A stretch of 64,000 nt of DNA from an uncultured Dokdonia sp. (GTDB taxonomy: Bacteria; Bacteroidota; Bacteroidia; Flavobacteriales; Flavobacteriaceae): the NCBI RefSeq assembly GCF_937910895.1, contig NZ_CALEMI010000159.1, positions 1-64,000 on the forward strand, in the 5' to 3' direction. Positions 38,227 to 46,879 of this stretch are shown here, in pieces. The notes beneath the pieces were generated by a model. It was not told the origin of the DNA. It saw only the letters and a program-made list of their open reading frames with translations, and made no database searches. Positions within the stretch are counted from its first letter, which is position 1, and each line of letters opens with the position of its first letter. Both the position numbers and the translations under genes were made by a program.

Positions 38227-38817
38227 TTACGTCAAATCTCCTTTTAGCCACTTAGGAACGGGTTGTGGTGTGTAGGCTTGCATTTTTGCAATAAGTCCCT
38301 CCACAGACGTATCGACGATGAGGAGTTCGTAGTTTTCCATTTTTAAGAAACCTCTCCGTACCATGTGCTCCAGCATTTTTAGTAAATCGTCATAAAAACC
38401 ATTGATATTTAAGAGGCCTATCGGTTTTTGATGCAGTCCTAACTGACTCCACGTAATGATTTCAAAAAGCTCTTCCAAAGTTCCAAAACCACCTGGCAGT
38501 GTAATAAAACCATCAGATATTTCTTGCATGGTCATTTTACGTTGGTGCATATTCTCGTTGGTAATTAACTCCGTTAATCCGAGATGAACCACTTCTTTAA
38601 GCTTTAGAAATTCAGGAATTACTCCAATCACTTTTCCTTTATGGTCTAAACTTGCTTGTGCCACCTGTCCCATCACACCAATCTTCGCCGCACCATACAC
38701 CAATGTGATATCGTGGTTGGCTAGATACGCACCTAATTCTTTGGCTTGTTCTTCTATGTGGATATCATTGCCTTCACTGCTTCCGCAGAATACACAAATC
38801 GATTTTATAGTTGTCAT
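38227..38817 (-). CDS. LOG-family protein (TIGR00730), putative nucleoside-5'-monophosphate phosphoribohydrolase
   Basis: A 196-residue Rossmann-like enzyme of the LONELY GUY family. Seen: VFCGSSEG at the start, LVYGAAKIGVMGQVAQAS, KMTMQEISDGFITLPGGFGTLEELFEIITWSQLG containing the PGGxGTxxE motif, and KPIGLLNINGFYD. Members cleave ribose-5-phosphate from AMP or cytokinin nucleotides. Separated from neighbouring genes by AT-rich spacers, so probably transcribed alone. Confidence 0.93.
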   Translation of the reverse strand: MTTIKSICVFCGSSEGNDIHIEEQAKELGAYLANHDITLVYGAAKIGVMGQVAQASLDHKGKVIGVIPEFLKLKEVVHLGLTELITNENMHQRKMTMQEISDGFITLPGGFGTLEELFEIITWSQLGLHQKPIGLLNINGFYDDLLKMLEHMVRRGFLKMENYELLIVDTSVEGLIAKMQAYTPQPVPKWLKGDLT

Positions 38818-38946
38818 GAGTTCTCTATTTTGTTATTTTCAGAATCTAAAAATGATGTTTATAATTATCTAATGGCTTTGTCTTTTTTTCGCTTAAAGCG
38901 AAAATTAAATTAGTCTGTAAAAATGCATATCAACAAACCCAAAGCC

Positions 38947-39921
38947 TTACTTACAAGCCTTGATCATCCGGTCATTACCGAAGATATCCTTACGTAATTG
39001 CACGCTAGTAAATCCAATGTCTTTAAGGAGTTGAACGGTTTCTTTACCAAGATACTGATTGACTTCAAAAAATAACCAACCGTTTCCTGATAAGTTATCA
39101 AAAGCCAATTGCCCAATGGTACGGTAAAAAATCAACGGATCTGTGTTTGAAACAAATAAAGCCGTATGTGGTTCGTGATCCAATACATTCGACTGTATTT
39201 CTTCTTTTTCGAGTTCACGTACATACGGAGGATTGGACACAATAATATCAAAAGAAGGCTCTAGCTTCTCTGCTTGTAAGATGTCTACTTGTTTAAAAGT
39301 AACCGCAACCTCATTTGCAACAGCATTTTCTGAAGCGATTTGTAATGCGTCTTGTGAAATATCATACCCAGTCACCTCCACATTCGCCAGATGCTTTGCA
39401 AGGCTCACAGCTATACACCCTGAACCTGTACCAATATCTAAAATGGAGACTAATTTCTGCTTGCTTTGATAGCTATCATTTTGATCATTCCCATTTTCTT
39501 CACTCTCTTTTATCTCTTCTTTTCTCTCTTTTTTCTGTCTTCTAGAACTCTCTTCTTCATTTTCTTTCCCCACACTCACTTCTTCCCGCTCCTTCTCATC
39601 TTCAACAATCCAATCGACCAACTCTTCGGTTTCTGGTCTTGGAATTAAGGTGTCTGGGGTGACTTTAAAAGGCAATCCGTAAAATTCGGTGGTACCTATA
39701 ATGTATTGGATGGGTTCGTGTTTTTCTAATCGACTGACTACACGATGCATATTTTGAACAGTTGCTTCCGCAAGTTCTTCTTCTAATCTTAGAACAAGAT
39801 CCATTCGGCTATATTTCAGAAAATGATCCATAGCAATTTGAAAGAAACTTTGAATTTCTTCCAACGGATAGTGATCCCGTAAACGAGTTTCAAAAGTGGA
39901 GCGGAGATCTTTTATTTTCAC
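38947..39921 (-). CDS. prmC: Release-factor glutamine methyltransferase with a charged insertion
   Basis: PrmC/HemK methylates the GGQ glutamine of peptide-release factors. N-terminal helical domain about 1-85; then TLIPRPETEELVDWI; SAM-binding ILDIGTGSGCIAVSLAKHL (about 160-178); catalytic NPPYV in IIVSNPPYVREL; C-terminal LFFEVNQYLG. At 324 residues it is about 40-50 longer than usual. The excess is a Glu/Lys/Arg/Ser/Asn low-complexity segment at about 107-155 (39457-39603) placed between the N-terminal domain and the methyltransferase core. The GNAT gene lies 14 bp upstream. Confidence 0.92.
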   Translation of the reverse strand: MKIKDLRSTFETRLRDHYPLEEIQSFFQIAMDHFLKYSRMDLVLRLEEELAEATVQNMHRVVSRLEKHEPIQYIIGTTEFYGLPFKVTPDTLIPRPETEELVDWIVEDEKEREEVSVGKENEEESSRRQKKERKEEIKESEENGNDQNDSYQSKQKLVSILDIGTGSGCIAVSLAKHLANVEVTGYDISQDALQIASENAVANEVAVTFKQVDILQAEKLEPSFDIIVSNPPYVRELEKEEIQSNVLDHEPHTALFVSNTDPLIFYRTIGQLAFDNLSGNGWLFFEVNQYLGKETVQLLKDIGFTSVQLRKDIFGNDRMIKACK

Positions 39922-39935
39922 GAAAGTGTACTGAT

Positions 39936-40421
39936 TTACAAATCAATAAGCATGTGTACGGGACATGAAAAATGTCCTGTATCTCCCATCGGACCGTCTA
40001 TATAGCGAAATCCTGTACGGGTATATAGTTTTTGTGCAGCTTCCATATACGGCATGGTTTCTATATAGCATTGGTCATATCCAAAATCACGAGCCGTATC
40101 GAGACAAGTGCTCATCATTTGCGCTCCAATACCCTTCCCTCTGGCTTCTTCGAGAAAATACATTTTTTGGAGTTCGCATACATTCCCGTCATAATTGTCA
40201 AGTTGTGCTATGCCTGCACAGCCAATCAATGTACCTTGATCTTCCACCACAAAATAACGGGCTTTTGGAGTATCATACGTTTCATACATCTGGTCTAATG
40301 CGGTATCTGCATAGGCAGTTCCCACCTTAGGAACTCCTAATTCTACAAGTACTTTACGGATAACGGCAGCAACTTGCTCATTGTCTGCCTTTTCAATTGG
40401 GCGAATAATAGGTTTGCTCAT
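39936..40421 (-). CDS. GNAT-family N-acetyltransferase
   Basis: A 161-residue acetyltransferase: IRPIEKADNEQVAAVIRKVL at the start, YFVVEDQGTLIGCAGIAQL, and the acetyl-CoA-binding motif ELQKMYFLEEARGKGIGAQMM, followed by YDQCYIETMPYMEAAQKLYTRTGF. The substrate is unknown. It is 14 bp upstream of prmC on the same strand, so they likely form a two-gene operon. Divergent from ribD with a 27-bp gap. Confidence 0.9.
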   Translation of the reverse strand: MSKPIIRPIEKADNEQVAAVIRKVLVELGVPKVGTAYADTALDQMYETYDTPKARYFVVEDQGTLIGCAGIAQLDNYDGNVCELQKMYFLEEARGKGIGAQMMSTCLDTARDFGYDQCYIETMPYMEAAQKLYTRTGFRYIDGPMGDTGHFSCPVHMLIDL

Positions 40422-40448
40422 CGAAAGTTATAGTTCTATTTTTGCGGT

Positions 40449-41453
40449 GTGAAGATACACGAAAAGTATATAAAACGTTGTATAGATTTAGCGAAAAATG
40501 GACTCCCAAGCGCGATGCCCAATCCTTCTGTAGGGGCACTTCTTTTGGTAGATGATCTCATTATTGCCGAAGGCTATACGAGTGCTTACGGAGGCAATCA
40601 TGCTGAAGTGAATGCGATTACGTATGTGCAAGCACACACGCCAGAACTTCTTGCAAAAGCGACGCTATACGTGACCTTAGAACCTTGTAGCCATTATGGC
40701 AAAACACCGCCTTGTGCTGATCTTGTGATTGCATCGGGGATTCCAAAAGTAGTGATCGGTACTATAGACCCTCATGCAAAAGTAGCTGGTAGTGGTATCA
40801 AGAAACTGATGAAGGCGGGTATCAACGTAACGGTAGGTGTTTTGGAATCCAAATGTTATGAAGTGAATAAACGCTTCTTTACGTTTCACGAGAGAAAGCG
40901 ACCGTATATTTTATTGAAATGGGCAGAAACGGTAGATGGTTTTATCGCCCCAACAGAAAGGGATAAAATAGCACCCGTTTGGATTACCAATCTGTATTCC
41001 AGACAACTCGTGCATAAATGGCGGAGTGAAGAGCAAGCGATTCTCGTCGGAGCGCAAACGGTATTGGCAGATAATCCATCACTCACGACAAGAGATTGGT
41101 ATGGCAACTCTCCTCTACGAGTGGTGCTTGACGAACGAGGAGATTTGCCTAAAGAAGCTGCTGTTTTTAATGAGCAAGCAGCAACCGTTGTCATCGCATC
41201 AAAAGACCCCAAAGAGATTGGACGTATTCTTTATGAAAAAGGAATACAATCGGTCATCGTAGAAGGAGGCGCCAACACATTGCAACGTTTTATAGATGCT
41301 GATCTTTGGGATGAAGCCCGCGTATTTACAGGAACCACTACGTTTGGAAAAGGAACGAAAGCACCTGTCCTTACTCAAGAACAAAAGAGCCTATCTAAAT
41401 CTCAGGATCTCAAAGGAGATACACTTACCACCTACAAAAATAACCACTCGTGA
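40449..41453 (+). CDS. ribD: Bifunctional riboflavin deaminase/reductase
   Basis: Catalyses the second and third steps of riboflavin synthesis. The N-terminal deaminase domain (about 1-145) has zinc ligands in GNHAEVNA and PCSHYGKTPPCADLV. The C-terminal reductase domain (about 150-334) has RPYILLKWAETVDGFIAP, LVGAQTVLADNPSLTTRDW, VVLDERGDLP and SVIVEGGANTLQRFID. The start is GTG at 40449, right before the conserved KIHEKYIKRCIDLAKNG. Its stop overlaps the next gene by 4 bp. Confidence 0.95.
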   Translation: MKIHEKYIKRCIDLAKNGLPSAMPNPSVGALLLVDDLIIAEGYTSAYGGNHAEVNAITYVQAHTPELLAKATLYVTLEPCSHYGKTPPCADLVIASGIPKVVIGTIDPHAKVAGSGIKKLMKAGINVTVGVLESKCYEVNKRFFTFHERKRPYILLKWAETVDGFIAPTERDKIAPVWITNLYSRQLVHKWRSEEQAILVGAQTVLADNPSLTTRDWYGNSPLRVVLDERGDLPKEAAVFNEQAATVVIASKDPKEIGRILYEKGIQSVIVEGGANTLQRFIDADLWDEARVFTGTTTFGKGTKAPVLTQEQKSLSKSQDLKGDTLTTYKNNHS

Positions 41454-42316
41454 TATACCTACTGCTCAGCATTGCCTCGTCTTGTGTGATTTTTGTGGTG
41501 TTCAAATTATTTGCACGTTTTAAAATCAACACCTTACAGGCGATTGTTTTTAATTATTTGACAGCGAGCACTCTAGGTCTATTTCTGTCTGAAGGCGGAA
41601 TCACTACAGATGTTATCCCACAACAGGATTGGTTTTTGGGTGCCGTCGCTTTGGGGTTTTTATTTATTCTCATTTTTAATCTAATGGCAATCACTACTCA
41701 GCGTAGCGGACTTTCGGTAGTTTCCGTGGCGACTAAAATGAGTGTGGTTATTCCTATCCTTTTTGGGATTCTTTATTACAAGGAGTCATTAGGGATCTTA
41801 AAAGCAAGCGGTATTATCATCGCATTGATAGCGGTTTACCTTGCTTCTGTAAAATCTAAAAATGGCATTCCGTTTAAAAAAACAGACCTTATTTTTCCTG
41901 CACTCGTTTTTTTAGGAAGTGGAATTATAGATGTTAGCATCAAATATATTGAGGAAAAGTATCTCAGTACGGGCAATCTCCCTATATTTTTGACAACCGT
42001 TTTTGGTACCGCTGGGATGATAGGGCTCCTTATTATAGGAAGTCAACTCCTACGAAAGCGTTTTACATTTAGTACCAAAAATATCCTTGCAGGGATTTGC
42101 TTAGGAGTTCCCAACTACGGTTCTATGTATTTTCTGGTAAAAGCCTTACGAAATGACGCTTTCGAAAGTTCGACGATTTTTACCATGAATAATGTAGGGA
42201 TAGTAATGATTTCTACCTTGCTAGGAATTGCGCTATTTACAGAAAAATTACAGCTTAAAAACTGGATTGGTATTGCCCTTGCGGTGATTTCTATTATATT
42301 GGTTTCACTTTCGTGA
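41450..42316 (+). CDS. EamA/DMT-family transporter
   Basis: A 288-residue inner-membrane protein of about ten hydrophobic helices with the two-fold EamA repeat (ATKMSVVIPILFGILYYKESLGILKASGIIIALIAVYLA in the first half, and FTMNNVGIVMISTLLGIALFTEKLQLKNWIGIALAVISIIL in the second; each segment quoted in part). It probably exports small metabolites. The start is GTG at 41450, overlapping the ribD stop (GTGA), so translation is coupled to ribD, hinting at a flavin or precursor link that remains speculative. Confidence 0.85.
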   Translation: MIYLLLSIASSCVIFVVFKLFARFKINTLQAIVFNYLTASTLGLFLSEGGITTDVIPQQDWFLGAVALGFLFILIFNLMAITTQRSGLSVVSVATKMSVVIPILFGILYYKESLGILKASGIIIALIAVYLASVKSKNGIPFKKTDLIFPALVFLGSGIIDVSIKYIEEKYLSTGNLPIFLTTVFGTAGMIGLLIIGSQLLRKRFTFSTKNILAGICLGVPNYGSMYFLVKALRNDAFESSTIFTMNNVGIVMISTLLGIALFTEKLQLKNWIGIALAVISIILVSLS

Positions 42317-42373
42317 AAAGATATACTACGTTCCTGTGCGCCGAACAGGCAGGTTTGCAAAAAGGTATAGTAT

Positions 42374-42388
42374 GCTTTCGCGAAAGCG
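42374..42388. repeat. Iterated palindrome, intergenic, with a diverged partner
   Basis: GCTTTCGCGAAAGCG 31 bp before the YigZ-family start. A diverged relative, TTTCGTGAAA, lies at 42309-42318 at the end of the transporter gene. Confidence 0.88.
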
Positions 42389-42419
42389 TACTCACAACGC
42401 ATACAATCAATAGCAAAAA

Positions 42420-43028
42420 ATGAAAGACACCTATAAAACTATTACAAAACCATCACCCGAAGCACTGTTTAAGGATCGGAATAGTAAGTTTTATGGATAT
42501 GCCTTTCCAATAGAAGACGAAGATCAGGTCAAAGAATATATTGAAGATTTAAAAAAACAACACCATCAGGCACGTCATTGGTGTTATGCGTGGGTGCTTG
42601 GAAATGACTACAGTCGCTATAGAGCCAATGATGACGGGGAACCTTCCAATAGTGCGGGAGCTCCTATCCACGGACAATTACAAGCCTATGAACTTACCAA
42701 CACGCTTGTTGTGGTTGTTCGTTATTTTGGAGGGACAAAACTAGGCGTCGGCGGCTTGATTAATGCGTATCGTACTGCAGCACAACTCGCCCTAGAAGAA
42801 GCAAAAATAATAGAAAAAACTATTGATATTGAGTTTACGATTACTTTTGAATATGCGCTTATGAATAAAGTCATGCGCGTCATCAAGGAACAAAACATTC
42901 GAATTATTGATCAAAAATCAGCACTTGCCTGCGAGTATACACTCGCCATTAGAAAGAAAGATTTTAAGCAAAAAAGTGTACTTGTAAAAAATATCTACGG
43001 TGTTAAAATCAAAAAAGAAGATACTTAA
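42420..43028 (+). CDS. IMPACT/YigZ-family protein
   Basis: A 202-residue member of the YigZ/IMPACT family. Seen: KFYGYAFPIEDEDQVKEYI, HHQARHWCYAWVLG, DDGEPSNSAGAPIHGQLQAYELTNTLVVVVRYFGGTKLGVGGLI (quoted in parts) and AYRTAAQLAL. The eukaryotic relative IMPACT inhibits GCN2 signalling; the bacterial role is not defined, probably translation- or ribosome-linked. It converges on the thioesterase gene with a 4-bp overlap. Confidence 0.93.
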   Translation: MKDTYKTITKPSPEALFKDRNSKFYGYAFPIEDEDQVKEYIEDLKKQHHQARHWCYAWVLGNDYSRYRANDDGEPSNSAGAPIHGQLQAYELTNTLVVVVRYFGGTKLGVGGLINAYRTAAQLALEEAKIIEKTIDIEFTITFEYALMNKVMRVIKEQNIRIIDQKSALACEYTLAIRKKDFKQKSVLVKNIYGVKIKKEDT

Positions 43029-43423
43029 TCTTGTAGTTTATCGAGAATATAAGCAGGACATCTTATAGGTCTATTTTTTTTGGCATCCATAAAAATTAAT
43101 TCTGTACTTGCAGTTGTTAACAATTCATCATGTTGATTATAAATTTTATAGTCAAAAATGATGCGAACGGTAGGTAAATTACGTAGGGTTACAGCAACCG
43201 TAAGCAAATCATCAAATTGCGCCGATTTCTTGTAGATAATGTTTAAAGAATAAACAGGCAAAAAGACACCATTTTCTTCCATGGATTTATAGGAAATCCC
43301 TAAGCCATCTAGCCATTCAAGTCTCGCTATCTCAAGATATTGCGGGTAATTACCATGATGCACGATGCCCATCTGATCTGTCTCTGCGTATCGAACTTTA
43401 ATAAAAGAATTATGTGTTTTCAA
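43025..43423 (-). CDS. Acyl-CoA thioesterase, YbgC/4HBT hot-dog fold
   Basis: A 132-residue hot-dog thioesterase. The motif VRYAETDQMGIVHHGNYPQYLEIARLEWL holds the catalytic Asp and the YbgC signature (quoted in parts: AETDQMGIVHHGNY). It then has KSAQFDDLLTVAVTL and STELIFMDAKKNRPIRCP. It hydrolyses acyl-CoA or acyl-ACP thioesters; the exact substrate is unknown. Transcribed convergently with the YigZ-family gene and divergently from dnaA. Confidence 0.9.
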   Translation of the reverse strand: MKTHNSFIKVRYAETDQMGIVHHGNYPQYLEIARLEWLDGLGISYKSMEENGVFLPVYSLNIIYKKSAQFDDLLTVAVTLRNLPTVRIIFDYKIYNQHDELLTTASTELIFMDAKKNRPIRCPAYILDKLQD

Positions 43424-43484
43424 GGAATGACTCGGTTTTTTTTTGTAGTTTTAAAAGATGCTAAGTATGCACAAAAATTAATCG

Positions 43485-43510
43485 AAAAACAACCCCTAAG
43501 TTGTTTTTTT
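43485..43510 (+). terminator. Hairpin with T run upstream of dnaA
   Basis: AAAAACAAC CCCTAA GTTGTTTTT forms a 9-bp stem followed by further T residues. No plus-strand gene precedes it, so it may insulate dnaA from read-through or act in its leader. Confidence 0.5.
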
Positions 43511-43625
43511 ATTCAAAAAATTGTTCACATATTTGCTACAGGTTAAAAGGGGGAGCAATTATGTTCATAATTGAAAAATTTTTAACCTTCTAAAGACAAC
43601 TAACAACCAAACTAATTAACAACTA

Positions 43626-45053
43626 ATGAGTAGAACTGCGCAATCTGTATGGGAGAACTGTTTGTCTTTTATAAAGGACAATATTACACCCCAAGCATAT
43701 AAAACGTGGTTTGAACCTATCAAGGCTGTAAAGCTTACTGACGTCGCACTTAACATACAAGTACCCAGTAAGTTTTTCTATGAATGGCTAGAAGAACACT
43801 ATGTAAAGCTTCTAAAAGTTGCTCTCAATAAGGAACTAGGAGAGAACGCAAAGCTGGTGTATGTCATCAAAATGGAAAACACCTATGGTAACAATCAACC
43901 GTTCACAGAAAAAATCCCTAGTGCCAATAGATCTTCTTTAAAATCTCAAGATGTAGACGCACCTTTTAAAAACAAAAATCCTGAGTTAAAAAACCCGTTT
44001 GTAATTCCTGGAATCCGTAATCTACAAATAGAATCTCAACTCAATCCTAATTATAATTTTGATAATTTCTTAGAAGGAGATTCCAATCGTCTTGCCCGTT
44101 CAGCGGGAATGGCGGTGGCTAATAAACCTGGAGGAACTTCTTTTAATCCATTACTTGTATTTGGAGGTGTTGGTCTAGGAAAGACACATTTAGCACATGC
44201 TATTGGAGTACAAATCAAAGATCAATATCCAGACAAAACAGTATTATACATCTCTGCAGAGAAGTTTACACAACAATATATAGAATCCGTTAAAAAGAAT
44301 AACAGAAATGATTTTATTCATTTCTACCAAGTAATTGATGTGCTGATTGTAGATGATATTCAGTTACTAAGCGGAAAAGCAGGAACACAAGACGTATTCT
44401 TCCATATCTTTAACCATTTACATCAAAATGGGAAACAGGTGATTCTTACCAGTGATAAGGCTCCTGTAGATATGCAAGATATAGAACAACGCTTATTATC
44501 TCGTTTTAAATGGGGATTATCAGCTGAGTTGCAACATCCTGGTTTTGAAACCCGCATCTCGATCATCAAACACAAACTCTATCAAGATGGTGTGGAAATG
44601 CCAGAGGAAATTGTAGAGTTCTTAGCAAATAATATCAAGACCAATATCCGTGAACTTGAAGGTGCGATCATTTCATTAATTGCACATTCGTCTTTCAATA
44701 AAAAAGAAATCACGCTGGATCTTGCTAAGAAGATTGTAGATAATTATGTGAAGCATACCAAACGTGAAGTATCCATCGATTATATTCAAAAAATCGTTTC
44801 TGATTATTTCCAAATGGATGTAGATACTTTACAATCTAAAACACGTAAACGTCATATCGTACAAGCAAGACAACTGGCGATGTTCTTTGCAAAAAAATTA
44901 ACCAAAGCATCGCTGGCAAGTATCGGATCTCAAATTGGACAACGCGATCATGCGACTGTATTACACGCCTGTAAAACCGTAGATAACCTCGCTTCTACAG
45001 ACAAACAATTTCGTAAATACGTAGAAGATTTAAATAAAAAGTTGACTGTCTAA
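43626..45053 (+). CDS. dnaA: Chromosomal replication initiator DnaA
   Basis: A 475-residue AAA+ initiator. Domain I about 1-85 (VWENCLSFIKDNITPQAYKTWFEPI); linker with basic residues about 90-135; AAA+ domain about 140-360 with Walker A GGVGLGKTHLAHA (about 180-192), Walker B IVDDIQLLSG, and sensor/arginine finger area QRLLSRFKWGL; DNA-binding domain IV with QRDHATVLHACKTVDN (about 438-455). It binds DnaA boxes and opens oriC. A clear terminator follows. I see no DnaA-box cluster next to it, so the origin is probably elsewhere. Confidence 0.97.
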   Translation: MSRTAQSVWENCLSFIKDNITPQAYKTWFEPIKAVKLTDVALNIQVPSKFFYEWLEEHYVKLLKVALNKELGENAKLVYVIKMENTYGNNQPFTEKIPSANRSSLKSQDVDAPFKNKNPELKNPFVIPGIRNLQIESQLNPNYNFDNFLEGDSNRLARSAGMAVANKPGGTSFNPLLVFGGVGLGKTHLAHAIGVQIKDQYPDKTVLYISAEKFTQQYIESVKKNNRNDFIHFYQVIDVLIVDDIQLLSGKAGTQDVFFHIFNHLHQNGKQVILTSDKAPVDMQDIEQRLLSRFKWGLSAELQHPGFETRISIIKHKLYQDGVEMPEEIVEFLANNIKTNIRELEGAIISLIAHSSFNKKEITLDLAKKIVDNYVKHTKREVSIDYIQKIVSDYFQMDVDTLQSKTRKRHIVQARQLAMFFAKKLTKASLASIGSQIGQRDHATVLHACKTVDNLASTDKQFRKYVEDLNKKLTV

Positions 45054-45075
45054 GTACAGTATACTAATTCATATT

Positions 45076-45110
45076 AAAACGGTCAAATGCAAATACATTT
45101 GACCGTTTTA
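45076..45110 (+). terminator. Rho-independent terminator after dnaA
   Basis: AAAACGGTCAAATG, a 6-nt loop, then CATTTGACCGTTTT: a perfect 14-bp stem followed by a T-rich tail. Confidence 0.9.
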
Positions 45111-45190
45111 TGTTTTATTTATATTCTTTTCAAAAATTCATTGGTATTTTAGAATGAGTTTTCATACTATACTTTTAGTTTTGTTGAAAC

Positions 45191-46285
45191 ATGAATCGTA
45201 AAATCTTATTCATATTTATATCTACGCTCCTCCCTTTCTTATGTTTCGGACAACAATCGTATTTCTACACAGTCCCAACTACATATTCCGATGGTTGGAA
45301 AACGAGTGATTTGTTATCACAACAGATCGATACTACCCTACTTTATAAAGGTTTTCAACAATTAGCAAATGTAGATCACAAAATTCATAGCGTACTTATT
45401 ATCAAGAATGAACATCTAGTTTTTGAAGAATATTATCAGGATTATTCTTATGATATCGTACACGATTTACGGTCTGTCAATAAAAGTATCAAATCAATAC
45501 TCATGGGGATTGCCATTGACAAAGGTTTTATAGAAAGTGAAGATGACCTAATCTTCAAATATTTAAAAACGCCTGTTCCTCAAAAAAACCTCGATCCCCG
45601 AAAAGACAATATTACCATCAAACACTTACTCACCATGAGCATGGGGCTAGACTGTAATGACTGGGATAAAAAATCAAAAGGACAGGAAGATCGTGTCTAT
45701 AAAAAGAAAGACTGGTTACAATATACCTTAGATCTTCCGATGGATAGAGAACCTGGCAAAACTGCTCTCTATTGCTCTATGGGAACGGTACTTGCTGCCG
45801 AAATTATAGCGCAAGCTTCTGGCATGTCATTAGACGCGTTCACTAAAAGGTACTTGTTTGATCCTTTGGGAATCAGCAACATTCAACGAGGACATACCAC
45901 AACGGATAAAGAAATTATCTCATCAGGAAAGCGCTTGTATATGACCCCTAGAGATATGGCAAAAATTGGTAAACTCATCCTCCAAAAGGGACTTTGGGAG
46001 GGACAACAGATCGTATCTGAGTCATGGATCACAACTTCCACTAGCATACATACCCAAATCACAGGGATTGATTATGGCTATTTATGGTGGCAATTTCCAT
46101 TTATTCATCAAGGAAAACGCACCAACGCAACGTTAGCGACAGGAAATGGCGGACAATATATTATGATCTTTCCTGAGCAAGATATGGTTATTGTTTTTAC
46201 AGGAGGTGCTTATAATTCGCAGGAAGATAAACTTCCATTCAAGATTGTAAGTGACTTGATTATACCTTCTTTACGTCAACATTAA
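45191..46285 (+). CDS. Exported beta-lactamase-like serine hydrolase (class C fold)
   Basis: A 364-residue protein with signal peptide ILFIFISTLLPFLCFGQ. The serine beta-lactamase/DD-peptidase fold is shown by the S-x-x-K motif in LRSVNKSIKSILMGIAI (about residues 95-111), the YCSMGTVLAAEI region in place of the usual YSN, and the late GNGGQYIMIFPEQDMVIVFTGG. Such proteins are often esterases or peptidases rather than resistance enzymes. The Cys in the tyrosine motif is unusual. Transcribed alone. Confidence 0.87.
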   Translation: MNRKILFIFISTLLPFLCFGQQSYFYTVPTTYSDGWKTSDLLSQQIDTTLLYKGFQQLANVDHKIHSVLIIKNEHLVFEEYYQDYSYDIVHDLRSVNKSIKSILMGIAIDKGFIESEDDLIFKYLKTPVPQKNLDPRKDNITIKHLLTMSMGLDCNDWDKKSKGQEDRVYKKKDWLQYTLDLPMDREPGKTALYCSMGTVLAAEIIAQASGMSLDAFTKRYLFDPLGISNIQRGHTTTDKEIISSGKRLYMTPRDMAKIGKLILQKGLWEGQQIVSESWITTSTSIHTQITGIDYGYLWWQFPFIHQGKRTNATLATGNGGQYIMIFPEQDMVIVFTGGAYNSQEDKLPFKIVSDLIIPSLRQH

Positions 46286-46303
46286 AATAGGATTCTGCCT
46301 TCG

Positions 46304-46323
46304 TACGCTTTCGCGAAAGCGTA
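46304..46323. repeat. Iterated palindrome, intergenic, fully symmetric 20-mer
   Basis: TACGCTTTCGCGAAAGCGTA, a perfect 20-bp palindrome between the serine hydrolase and phosphatase genes. Confidence 0.92.
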
Positions 46324-46359
46324 ACATTCCCTATTTTAGTATTCCCAAAACGAATCGCT

Positions 46360-46818
46360 ATGAACAAAACCAAGATCCTCATGGTATGCCTTGGCAATAT
46401 ATGTCGCTCACCACTCGCCGAAGGAATCTTACGTAACAAATTGGATATCAATAAATTTACTATTGATTCGACAGGAACAGGGAATTGGCATGTAGGGAAT
46501 CCACCAGATAAACGAAGTGTTGCTGTTGCTAAAAAATATGGTATTGATATTTCTGGTCTACGAGGAAGACAATTCACAAGTTTGGACTATCAAAATTTTG
46601 ATCACATCTATGTCATGGATAGTTCTAATCTAGAAAATGTACTAGCCCTTGCCGAAAGCAAAGAAGATCGGGCAAAAGTGTCTATGATTCTAGACACGCT
46701 ATTTCCTGGAGAGAAAGTAGATGTTCCAGATCCCTATTATGGTGGTGATGATGGCTTTGAGCAGGTTTATGCGATGCTAGATGAAGCCTGTGACGTCATA
46801 AAACAGCGACACACCTAG
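46360..46818 (+). CDS. Low-molecular-weight protein tyrosine phosphatase
   Basis: A 152-residue phosphatase with the C-x5-R-S active site at residues 10-17 (CLGNICRS) and the catalytic aspartate in DPYYGGDDGFEQVYAML. Removes phosphate from tyrosine or arginine, often in control of surface polysaccharide synthesis or the stress response. Length and motifs are complete. Position between unrelated genes gives no further clue. Confidence 0.94.
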   Translation: MNKTKILMVCLGNICRSPLAEGILRNKLDINKFTIDSTGTGNWHVGNPPDKRSVAVAKKYGIDISGLRGRQFTSLDYQNFDHIYVMDSSNLENVLALAESKEDRAKVSMILDTLFPGEKVDVPDPYYGGDDGFEQVYAMLDEACDVIKQRHT

Positions 46819-46879
46819 TCATCTTTTGACTCCAGATTTTGTATATTTAGAAAAACTATAATCCTAATTCTATAATCCT

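Noticed and set aside
38880-38912. TTCGCTTAAAGCGAA as a further iterated-palindrome copy
   Set aside because: The centre (TTAA flanked by GC and GC) differs from TTTCGCGAAA; treated as an unrelated short palindrome.
39965-40330. Plus-strand frame of 121 codons opposite the GNAT gene
   Set aside because: Shadow of a well-supported acetyltransferase gene; no recognisable protein features.
43424-43625. oriC next to dnaA
   Set aside because: The upstream region is AT-rich and contains TTGTTCACA, but no cluster of DnaA boxes is visible.
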